From Candidatus Woesearchaeota archaeon CG11_big_fil_rev_8_21_14_0_20_43_8 (GTDB lineage Archaea > Nanobdellota > Nanobdellia > Woesearchaeales > CG08-08-20-14), in the NCBI GenBank assembly GCA_002762705.1, contig PCVE01000068.1:1-21768 (forward strand): DNA of 21,768 bases, given 5' to 3'. The position numbers and the translations under genes were made by a program. Below are positions 15,023-20,707 of this stretch, one piece after another (position 1 is the stretch's first letter; each line of letters begins with the position of its first letter). A model generated the notes under the pieces. That model was not told where the DNA came from, did no database searches, and saw nothing but the letters and a program-made list of their open reading frames with translations.

Positions 15023-16213
15023 GTGGTAAAAAAACAGAACAAGCTGCTGCCGTTGACTGGAAATGAAGCCGTCGCCAATGCTATGCGACAGATTAACCCA
15101 GATGTAGTAGCTGTGTTCCCGATAACTCCGCAGACAGCTATCGCACAGGCATTCGCGCAATTCGTCGCTGATGGAGATGTGGATACAGAACTTGTGAGGG
15201 TTGAATCTGAACATAGCGCGATGAGCTGTGTCGTTGGTGCTGCAGCAGCAGGAGCGAGATCCATGACCGCTACATCATCGGCAGGTCTTGCTTTGATGTG
15301 GGAGATACTTTACGTCGCATCAAGCACCAGGCTTCCCATAGTGATGCCTGTCGTCAACCGAGCGCTTTCCGCTCCGATAAATATTCATTGCGACCATTCT
15401 GATAGCATGGGCGCAAGAGATGCCGGATGGCTCCAATTATACAGTGAAGATGGACAAGAAGCATATGATAATGTCATCCTTGCTCTCAAGATCGCTGAAG
15501 ACAAGGATGTGCTTCTGCCTGCGATGGTCTGCCTTGATGGTTTCATAACAAGCCATTCGGTTGAAGCAGTACAGCTCCTTGATGATCGGACAGTCCGACG
15601 GTTCATCGGCGCCTATAAACCAGCGCACCCTTTATTGAATGTGCAAAAACCAGTCACTGTCGGTCCGCTTGATTTCTTCGATTATTATTTCGAACATAAA
15701 AGACAGCAAATAGAAGGCATGGAGAATGTCTTCAAGGTCTATAAAAAAGCGGCGAATGAATTGTCTAAGCTCACAAACAGGAAATATCCATTGTTTGAAG
15801 AATACAAGACAAAAGATGCAGAATATATCATAATCGCGTTGAACTCAACATGTGGGACAGCAAAAGCGGTCGTCGATGAGATGAGGAAACAAAAAAAGAA
15901 AGTCGGTCTTCTCAAAATAAGATTGTTCAGACCATTCCCAAAGAAAGAGATCGCAAAAGCCATCGAGAAGGCAAATGTCGTCGCAGTGCTTGATCGATCA
16001 GCATCATTCGGCTCAGATGGGCCCGTCTTCCTCGAAGTCGCAAACGCCATCCATGACATGAAGAAAAAACCAATACTTGCGCCATATTTATATGGCCTTG
16101 GTGGACGGGAGATCGGGATGGCTCATATCAGGCAAGTGTTTGAAGAGCTACCGAAAGTGGCACGCGAGAAAAAGACACCTGCAGTCAAATATATCAATCT
16201 ACGGGAGAAATGA
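15023..16213 (+). CDS. porA: Pyruvate:ferredoxin oxidoreductase, alpha subunit
   Basis: The 396-residue alpha subunit contains the pyrimidine-binding half of the TPP site and the transketolase C-terminal-like domain. Typical segments are LTGNEAVANAMRQINPDVVAVFPITPQT near the start, ESEHSAMSCVVGAAAAGARSMTATSSAGLALMWE (62-95), NIHCDHSDSMGARDAGWLQLYSEDGQEAYD (about 120-149), and the late KVGLLKIRLFRPFPKKEI and DRSASFGSDGPVFLEV. The usual TSSQGL appears here as TSSAGL. The start is GTG at 15023, supported by GGTGA at 15011-15015 (7-nt spacer) just after the porD stop. Its stop overlaps the porB start (ATGA), so the two are probably translationally coupled. Confidence 0.96.
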   Translation: MVKKQNKLLPLTGNEAVANAMRQINPDVVAVFPITPQTAIAQAFAQFVADGDVDTELVRVESEHSAMSCVVGAAAAGARSMTATSSAGLALMWEILYVASSTRLPIVMPVVNRALSAPINIHCDHSDSMGARDAGWLQLYSEDGQEAYDNVILALKIAEDKDVLLPAMVCLDGFITSHSVEAVQLLDDRTVRRFIGAYKPAHPLLNVQKPVTVGPLDFFDYYFEHKRQQIEGMENVFKVYKKAANELSKLTNRKYPLFEEYKTKDAEYIIIALNSTCGTAKAVVDEMRKQKKKVGLLKIRLFRPFPKKEIAKAIEKANVVAVLDRSASFGSDGPVFLEVANAIHDMKKKPILAPYLYGLGGREIGMAHIRQVFEELPKVAREKKTPAVKYINLREK

Positions 16214-17142
16214 TAATCATGGCAAATCTAAAAGAGATTGCGAAGATGCCAGAGAGGATATCTGGCGGACATAGGATGTGTGCTGGTTGTGGCGCACCTA
16301 TAGCCGTAAGACAGATACTAAGCGCGACAAAACATGATGTCATTGTGGCAAATGCGACTGGATGCCTTGAGGTCGCGACGACCATCTATCCTTATAGCGC
16401 ATGGAAAGTCCCATGGATGCATTCTGCATTCGAGAATGCCGCATCGACGATCTCCGGAATCGAAGCCGCTTATAGATCACTGAAGAGAAAAGGCAAGGTC
16501 AAGAAAGAGATACGCTTCGTGGCTTTCGGTGGAGATGGCGGCACTTATGATATCGGCCTGCAGGCATTATCTGGCGCGCTTGAGAGAGGACATAGATTCG
16601 TGTATGTCTGTTATGATAATGAAGGTTATATGAACACCGGGATACAGCGATCAAGCGCGACCCCATTATATGCTTCGACCACGACTGATCCTGCCGGAAA
16701 AATCAGGCAGGGAAAACAGGAGAGACGAAAGATGCTGGCAGAGATTGCAGCGGCCCATAGAATACCTTATGTCGCACAGACCGCAATCCATAATTGGTCT
16801 GATGTCGTCAATAAGGCCACAAAAGCATTTGAGGCTGATGGTCCTGCGTTCATAAATATATTCGCTCCATGTCCGCGTGGATGGAGAGCTGACGAGAGCA
16901 AGACAGTTATGTTGTCAAGGCTCGCTGCTGAGACAGGATTCTGGCCGATGTTCGAGGTCGAAAATGGAGAATGGAAACTCAACTACAACCCTGCGAGCAG
17001 GAAACCGATAACTGAATTTCTAAAGACCCAAGGAAGATTCAAACATCTCTTCAGACCAGAGAACGCACCACTTCTTGAAAAGATCCAGAGCAATATCGAT
17101 GCTGAATGGGAAAGGATCAAGAAGATTTGCGGCGCTGAATGA
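16210..17142 (+). CDS. porB: Pyruvate:ferredoxin oxidoreductase, beta subunit
   Basis: The 310-residue beta subunit carries the TPP diphosphate site and a [4Fe-4S] cluster. Cluster cysteines are Cys24, Cys27 and Cys52 near the start (HRMCAGCGAP and ATGCLEV), plus one in FAPCPRGW near 218. The TPP motif is FGGDGGTYDIGLQAL to CYDNEGYMNTG (about 106-143). The C-terminal part matches POR beta subunits, ending in a helical tail. Two ATG starts are possible: 16210, overlapping the porA stop, or 16219. A GGGAG at 16203-16207 does not decide clearly. A cutA remnant begins in the overlapping ATGA at its stop, so the operon once continued into cutA. Confidence 0.96.
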   Translation: MIIMANLKEIAKMPERISGGHRMCAGCGAPIAVRQILSATKHDVIVANATGCLEVATTIYPYSAWKVPWMHSAFENAASTISGIEAAYRSLKRKGKVKKEIRFVAFGGDGGTYDIGLQALSGALERGHRFVYVCYDNEGYMNTGIQRSSATPLYASTTTDPAGKIRQGKQERRKMLAEIAAAHRIPYVAQTAIHNWSDVVNKATKAFEADGPAFINIFAPCPRGWRADESKTVMLSRLAAETGFWPMFEVENGEWKLNYNPASRKPITEFLKTQGRFKHLFRPENAPLLEKIQSNIDAEWERIKKICGAE

Positions 17143-17258
17143 TGAAGATATTCTATGTCACTTGTAGTAATGAAGAAGAAGCTAGGAAGATAACAGATAT
17201 ACTTCTTGATGGAAAGTTGATCGCTTGTGCTAATGTGTTCCCGATAAAGTCGCTTTAA
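17139..17258 (+). pseudogene. cutA: CutA N-terminal remnant, 39 codons
   Basis: The frame MMKIFYVTCSNEEEARKITD and following ILLDGKLIACANVFPIKSL matches the first third of CutA, a small trimeric protein linked to divalent-cation tolerance (usually 100-110 residues). It then stops at TAA. Just beyond the stop, another frame reads IGWKR, recalling the 'YxWKGK' that normally follows, so a frameshift or small deletion is likely. No later CutA motif is recognisable, so the rest is lost. The ATG overlaps the porB stop, so the intact gene was probably the last of the por operon. The break coincides with the left side of the hairpin-rich island, which suggests the event that brought the island damaged cutA. 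Confidence 0.72.
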
Positions 17259-17398
17259 CAATAGGATGGAAAAGATACGACTGGATAGGATATTTTAGGA
17301 TTTTTCCGTTTTATTTCAGAACATCGATCTTGATTTTCAGGGATATATCGCACAGAACCATAAGAAAATTGAAGATAATATACATTAATGATACGGAA

Positions 17399-17409
17399 TT
17401 TTTATAAAC
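17399..17409 (+). promoter_or_regulatory. TATA box upstream of the structured region
   Basis: TTTTTATAAAC is a well-formed box. The expected transcription start, about 25-28 nt downstream (17428-17435), falls immediately before the first stem of the structured region at 17437. That placement supports independent transcription of a non-coding RNA. Confidence 0.5.
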
Positions 17410-17436
17410 ATATCAGAGGCATTAACCCATAAATAA

Positions 17437-17683
17437 CAAAAATTTGTTCAGTAGATGTATAAGCGAATCCTATCCACGACCTTAAAGGGTGTGGTATTAA
17501 CCGGATTCGCATTATAGTCTGAACAAATTTTTGACTTGAGAACTCGCCCTAAAATATTGTTCCGAAGGAACAATGCATGGAAATACAAAGTATTTCCAGT
17601 GGGCGCGGTACAAGAAAATGCATGCATTTTCTGTACAGGAAATACTTTCAGTATTTCCTCGTATTAAACCGGCAAGTTCTCAA
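17437..17683 (+). ncRNA. Candidate structured RNA with two domains (undescribed)
   Basis: About 247 nt made almost wholly of nested inverted repeats. Domain I (17437-17533) is one long hairpin: a perfect 15-bp basal stem (17437-17451 with 17519-17533), an asymmetric internal loop, a 13-bp stem with one bulged A (17458-17470 with 17503-17516), and an apical hairpin with a UAAA loop (17474-17494). Domain II (17536-17683) is closed by a 9-bp stem (17536-17544 with 17675-17683). It contains four hairpins: 17556-17574 (8 bp, GAA loop), 17578-17598 (9 bp, AAA loop), 17608-17636 (near-perfect palindrome with one bulged A) and 17637-17659 (9 bp, UUUCA loop). CGCCC (17545-17549) can pair with GGGCG (17601-17605) around the first two. 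A TATA box precedes it. I do not recognise an RNase P, SRP or other known RNA. A DNA role such as a cruciform-forming origin is the main alternative. Confidence 0.55.
17661..17670 (+). promoter_or_regulatory. Weak TATA-like box before the 165-residue gene
   Basis: GTATTAAACC lies 27-36 nt before the ATG at 17697. It could give that gene its own leaderless transcript, separate from the structured RNA. The match is weak. Confidence 0.3.
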
Positions 17684-17696
17684 TAATAATGATACA

Positions 17697-18194
17697 ATGG
17701 TCAATGCAATCAATCTTGAGACAACGGTCATGGAACTGGTGGAGAAAGCGATAGAAGGTATAGATGGCTATGATAATATGATAAGAGCTGGCAACAAGGT
17801 AGTCGAAGGAATCGAAGGAGTATATGGCTGCAGCCCATTTGAAGTCCTTGGTCGTCTCGTGCGGATCAGAGATGCCAAGAAAAAGCTGGTCGATATGGAA
17901 AAGACAGGCAGACTCAGGAGAGTCGAACTCCCAAAGATCATCCAAGAGCAGGATCAGGATTCTTTCGATAGAGGATATAGACTGAGCGTAGACCAGGAAA
18001 GTATCCAAGAGACCGCATACGGTAAAATCAGGACCATCAGTGAAGGTATCTGGGGAGGTCCGGAGTGTCTCGCAGAGGTCATCGAGGACAAAAAGAGCAA
18101 GACTGTCAGGCTGGACTGGTACGTAGCCGGTAAGTTGCTGGAGAAAATCCGGGATGGCACAGTCACTGAAGTCAGGATAGATCCGCATAACTAG
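17697..18194 (+). CDS. Hypothetical protein, 165 aa, downstream of the structured RNA
   Basis: No family is recognised. The protein begins with an acidic helical stretch (LETTVMELVEKAIEGIDGYDNMIRAG), then a VVEGIEGVYGCSPFEVLGRLVRIRDAKKKL segment, a Gln/Asp-rich middle (IIQEQDQDSFDRGY), and a C-terminal part with possible strands (KTVRLDWYVAGKLLEKI, VTEVRID). There is no membrane segment or signal. The open frame runs 40 codons further upstream through the hairpins, but ATG 17697 is preferred because it lies just past the last stem and fits a weak TATA box. No Shine-Dalgarno is visible. The gene is adjacent to a possible partner gene 51 nt downstream. A structured RNA directly upstream recalls type III toxin-antitoxin or leader-RNA arrangements, but no toxin motif is seen. 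Confidence 0.6.
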   Translation: MVNAINLETTVMELVEKAIEGIDGYDNMIRAGNKVVEGIEGVYGCSPFEVLGRLVRIRDAKKKLVDMEKTGRLRRVELPKIIQEQDQDSFDRGYRLSVDQESIQETAYGKIRTISEGIWGGPECLAEVIEDKKSKTVRLDWYVAGKLLEKIRDGTVTEVRIDPHN

Positions 18195-18245
18195 GGAAAG
18201 CTATACGCAAACGTCGAACGCGCGCTCAACATATGTGTGGCAAAC

Positions 18246-18428
18246 ATGCCCTCTATTTTCGTGCTGGAGAATCATCCATCCGAAGCTGTCGCAGGGCTCT
18301 ATCTCCTCGGAAGGCTTGATGGCATAGATACTCCGGAACTGCAGGAAGTGATAAGGAAAAGACCGCTCCTAAGACGGCACTACGAGCAACTGCTGAACTG
18401 CCTGGATATCAAGATCATGGAAGAATGA
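18246..18428 (+). CDS. Hypothetical protein, 60 aa
   Basis: A short protein beginning MPSIFVLENHPSEAVAGLYL, with a likely helical centre (TPELQEVIRKRPLLRRHYEQLLNCL) and an acidic tail. A GTG at 18237 in the same frame would add three residues; neither start has a clear ribosome site. It follows the 165-residue gene by about 51 nt on the same strand, and a hairpin follows its stop, so the two may form a unit. I do not recognise it. Confidence 0.5.
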   Translation: MPSIFVLENHPSEAVAGLYLLGRLDGIDTPELQEVIRKRPLLRRHYEQLLNCLDIKIMEE

Positions 18429-18430
18429 TC

Positions 18431-18451
18431 AAAGATGTTTATATCATCTTT
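18431..18451 (+). terminator. Hairpin after the 60-residue gene
   Basis: AAAGATG (18431-18437) and CATCTTT (18445-18451) pair perfectly around a 7-nt AT-rich loop, 3 nt after the stop codon. It is followed by a pyrimidine-rich CTATTGTAT rather than a long T run. It is a plausible transcript end for the two orphan genes. Confidence 0.4.
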
Positions 18452-18498
18452 CTATTGTATCGGAATTAATGATCTTGATTCGGATGAGAAGTAATATA

Positions 18499-18535
18499 TG
18501 GGCCAGCGGATAATCTCACTGACGTTCGAAATCCG
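18499..18535 (-). other. Detached tRNA 3'-end copy (T-arm plus acceptor strand)
   Basis: On the minus strand this reads like the last part of a tRNA: T-stem CGGAT, T-loop start TTCGAA, a 13-nt stretch, T-stem ATCCG, then CTGGCCC and A. The acceptor strand and discriminator are identical to those of the neighbouring tRNA-Ile. ATATGGGCCAGCGGA is a 15-nt direct repeat at 18496-18510 and 18589-18603. The T-stem differs by a compensated pair (U-A instead of G-C), so pairing is kept. No 5' half of a tRNA is present. Such 3'-end copies are typical att scars left by elements that integrate into tRNA genes, but no integrase gene is visible. Confidence 0.6.
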
Positions 18536-18591
18536 CTGTCACTTCGGATTTTGTGTGTTGTTGCTATTGAGTATTTTTAGAAAATAAGATA

Positions 18592-18710
18592 TGGGCCAGC
18601 GGAGACTTTCAAACGGTGACGTTTGGAAGTGCCGAACGTCAGTGACCGCATTTGAACTCCGGACCACCCGATTATCAGTCGGGCACTCCACCAGACTAAG
18701 CTACTGGCCC
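18592..18710 (-). tRNA. tRNA-Ile (GAU) with a T-loop intron
   Basis: The acceptor stem GGGCCAG/CTGGCCC pairs perfectly with discriminator A; CCA is not encoded. The D-arm has GG at 18-19. The anticodon stem CCCGA/TCGGG encloses loop CTGATAA, giving anticodon GAU. The variable loop TGGTC is followed by T-stem CGGAG. After TTCAAA, 45 nt (18606-18650) interrupt the T-loop before T and CTCCG. Removing them restores a standard TTCAAAT loop and a 74-nt tRNA. The intron can form a bulge-helix-bulge-like element: UUCA/UGAA as central helix, bulges AAU and AGU, then GCGG/CCGU and TGACGTT/AACGTCA stems. It is downstream of tRNA-Asn in the same transcript. Confidence 0.9.
18606..18650 (-). other. tRNA-Ile intron in the T-loop (position 59/60)
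   Basis: A 45-nt insertion between nucleotides 59 and 60 of tRNA-Ile. Cutting the two proposed 3-nt bulges after their second nucleotide gives exactly the joined TTCAAA+T loop. The inner stem is TGACGTT/AACGTCA around an 11-nt loop. One extra U makes the element slightly relaxed compared with the strict bulge-helix-bulge. Archaeal splicing endonucleases that accept relaxed motifs would be needed. Confidence 0.8.
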
Positions 18711-18720
18711 ATAAAAAAAG

Positions 18721-18793
18721 CGCCTCCAGCCAGACTCGAACTGACGACCTTGCGGTTAACAGCCGCACGCTCTACCTGCTAAGCTATGGAGGC
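18721..18793 (-). tRNA. tRNA-Asn (GUU)
   Basis: A complete 73-nt tRNA. The acceptor stem is GCCTCCA/TGGAGGC with discriminator G and no encoded CCA. The D-arm is GCTTAGCAGGTAGAGC. The anticodon stem TGCGG/CCGCA holds loop CTGTTAA, giving GUU for asparagine. The T-arm GTCAG-TTCGAGT-CTGGC includes one G-U pair. It is separated from tRNA-Ile by 10 nt, so one primary transcript is likely. TATA-like boxes lie at 18803-18813 and 18840-18850; the farther one better fits a leader ahead of the tRNA. Confidence 0.96.
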
Positions 18794-18863
18794 AAAGTAG
18801 GTTATTTATAAATACATGTGCTTCTGGAAAACTAGTGTGATTTAAATAGTTTTCGTAAGAAGA

Positions 18864-18872
18864 TTTTTAAAG
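18864..18872 (+). promoter_or_regulatory. TATA box of the nitroreductase gene
   Basis: TTTTTAAAG lies 26-34 nt before the ATG at 18898, consistent with leaderless translation. The region 18794-18863 carries the divergent tRNA promoter. Confidence 0.5.
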
Positions 18873-18897
18873 GAGCATTGGCATTTAAAGCTGTATA

Positions 18898-19593
18898 ATG
18901 GATGTCTTTGAATGCATTCACAAGAGAAGGGCAATCAAGAAGTTTCTAAAAAAGCCCGTTGAGAAAGAGAAATTAGGCATTATCCTTGATGCTGCGAGGA
19001 TGGCGCCTTCTTCTGGTAATCTACAGAACTGGAGATTCATCATAATCAAAGATATGTCCTTAAAATCACAGGTCGCAAGCGCATGTTATGACCAGCTATG
19101 GCTCCAGGAAGCCCCGATGCTGATAGTAGTCGTCGCTGAGCTTGACAAAGTCAGGAGATTCTATGGAATAAGAGGTGAGACTCTTTTTGCGATACAGAAT
19201 TGTGCTGTAGCTGCGCAGAATATGATGCTCGCCGCGACCGGCCTTGGTCTTGGATCAAATTTTGTCAGCGCTTTTGATGATGAAGTCATGTCTACAATAT
19301 TCAGCCTGCCGGGAAATGCAAAGGCACAGGCAGTCATTCCCATCGGATATCCAGATGAGGATCCAGTCGTGCCAATCAGATATCCACTTGAGACACTTGT
19401 CTATTTCAATGCATGGAAAAGAAGGTTCGAAGAACTTGAGCATGTCCTTAGAGAACATGGAGAATATCACAGGAAATTTATCGAGAAGACTATGAACAAG
19501 GTCAAAGAGACGCACGGCAAAGTCGAGAAAGAGAGCAAGGGCCTTATCGAACAGATAAAGAAAAAGATCAAAGATATACAAGACAAGCCTTAA
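18898..19593 (+). CDS. Nitroreductase family flavoprotein with charged C-terminal extension
   Basis: A 231-residue FMN-dependent oxidoreductase of the nitroreductase superfamily. Recognisable parts are the N-terminal FECIHKRRAIKKFLKKPVE (basic residues contact FMN), MAPSSGNLQNWRFIIIKD (35-52), FAIQNCAVAAQNMMLAATGLGLGSNFVSAFDD (97-128) and AVIPIGYPDEDP (about 144-155). The natural substrate cannot be told from sequence. After about residue 175 it carries a 55-residue, Lys/Glu-rich, probably coiled-coil tail (KFIEKTMNKVKETHGKVEKE and more), absent from typical family members. The gene stands alone with its own TATA box and is followed by an independently promoted methyltransferase gene. Confidence 0.92.
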   Translation: MDVFECIHKRRAIKKFLKKPVEKEKLGIILDAARMAPSSGNLQNWRFIIIKDMSLKSQVASACYDQLWLQEAPMLIVVVAELDKVRRFYGIRGETLFAIQNCAVAAQNMMLAATGLGLGSNFVSAFDDEVMSTIFSLPGNAKAQAVIPIGYPDEDPVVPIRYPLETLVYFNAWKRRFEELEHVLREHGEYHRKFIEKTMNKVKETHGKVEKESKGLIEQIKKKIKDIQDKP

Positions 19594-19598
19594 ATACC
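19589..19598 (+). promoter_or_regulatory. TATA box of the methyltransferase gene
   Basis: CTTAAATACC overlaps the nitroreductase stop and lies 24-33 nt before the ATG at 19622. It favours that ATG over the TTG at 19604. Confidence 0.45.
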
Positions 19599-19621
19599 AT
19601 CACTTGTTCTCCACTTATTCT

Positions 19622-20707
19622 ATGATGCTTGAAGATTATCCGATAGAAGAATTGCAAAAAGCGATAGATTCAGCAAGCGAGATATCTTCTAGTGAAGAGA
19701 TTCTTGAGATAGCGAAGGCACGGGAAAAAAACAGTAAGACAAAAGAGAACTATTTATTCACACGTGACGATCTCAGGTTCGCGACACCGGATATCGTCGC
19801 GGATTACAGGGCGAAGAGACTGAAATGCAGATGCATCCTTGACATCGGGTGCGGAGTAGGTCTGCAGAGCATCGCTTTTGCGAAGACATGCGACAAGGTC
19901 ATCGGTGTGGACATCGATGAAAGAAAAATCCGTTATGCGAAGATCAATGCTAGCATCGCTGATGTAAAGAATATTGAATTCTTCCATCTCGATGCTTTAT
20001 CTGATGAGACACTTTTTCATGCGAAAGAGGCAGATATAATATTCTGTGACACTGAACGACCGACCAGCCAGGAACATAGAAAATTGGATGATGTACGACC
20101 GTCGCCTTTGTCGATAGTAGAGAGATTCTCAGGATTGACAGAAGATATCGCTATCGAAGTCCCGCCATTCCTTGATGATATCCCGATGGATTGTGAGAAA
20201 GAATACTTGAGTGTCGACCATAGATTGAATCGGCTGACCATTTATTTTGGAAATCTACGAAAAGAGAAACTATGTGCAGTGAGTCTTCCAAATGAAGAGA
20301 CACTTGCTTCATCCGTCACAAAAAAAACAATCACAAGGTCTTCTGTGAAGAGATTTCTTCATGAAGTCGATACATCCATCATCCGTGCTGGGCTTGATTC
20401 TGAGCTGGCTCTATCGACTGGAACATCCATCTATGTGAAAAAAAAGAGATCACTCCTGCTCACTTCTGATGAGATGATAGATAATCCATTCATAAAAGAT
20501 AGCTACCGTGTTCTATGTGTAACTAATGAAGAAAATATCAAAGAAGAATTAAAGAGACACGACGCAGAGAAAGTCATCCTGAGAGCGGATGTCGACCCAA
20601 AGGATTATTGGACCATACGAAAGAAGTATGAGGTCGATCTCATAGGAAAAAAGATGATACACTTGTTCATCAATGATGGGGAGCTTGTGCTTTCTGAGAA
20701 AATCTAA
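19622..20707 (+). CDS. SAM-dependent methyltransferase with THUMP-like C-terminal domain
   Basis: A 361-residue class I methyltransferase. SAM motif I is CILDIGCGVGLQSIAFA (71-87), with the acidic residue at the end of the next strand in VIGVDIDERKIRYAK (93-107). Motif IV is DIIFCDTERP (about 142-151), where related proteins have D-P-A-R. The C-terminal 90 residues, from TGTSIYVKKKRSLLLTSDEMI onward, match the THUMP-like domain (PF18096) found in uncharacterised bacterial and archaeal methyltransferases. RNA is a likely target by domain association, but none is proven. A TTG at 19604 could extend it by six residues; the TATA spacing favours ATG 19622. Its stop overlaps that of the convergent KH gene by 4 bp. 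Confidence 0.87.
   Translation: MMLEDYPIEELQKAIDSASEISSSEEILEIAKAREKNSKTKENYLFTRDDLRFATPDIVADYRAKRLKCRCILDIGCGVGLQSIAFAKTCDKVIGVDIDERKIRYAKINASIADVKNIEFFHLDALSDETLFHAKEADIIFCDTERPTSQEHRKLDDVRPSPLSIVERFSGLTEDIAIEVPPFLDDIPMDCEKEYLSVDHRLNRLTIYFGNLRKEKLCAVSLPNEETLASSVTKKTITRSSVKRFLHEVDTSIIRAGLDSELALSTGTSIYVKKKRSLLLTSDEMIDNPFIKDSYRVLCVTNEENIKEELKRHDAEKVILRADVDPKDYWTIRKKYEVDLIGKKMIHLFINDGELVLSEKI

Noticed and set aside
17437..17683. CRISPR array, retron or IS200/IS605-type element
   Set aside because: Repeats are inverted rather than regularly spaced direct repeats, and no cas, reverse transcriptase, TnpA or TnpB gene is nearby.
17577..17696. 40-codon upstream extension of the 165-residue gene through the hairpins
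   Set aside because: It would translate palindromic sequence with no ribosome site; the hairpin arms explain that DNA better.
18499..18590. Split or permuted tRNA gene
   Set aside because: No 5' tRNA half is found upstream or downstream on the minus strand, and the fragment repeats the 3' end of an already complete tRNA-Ile.
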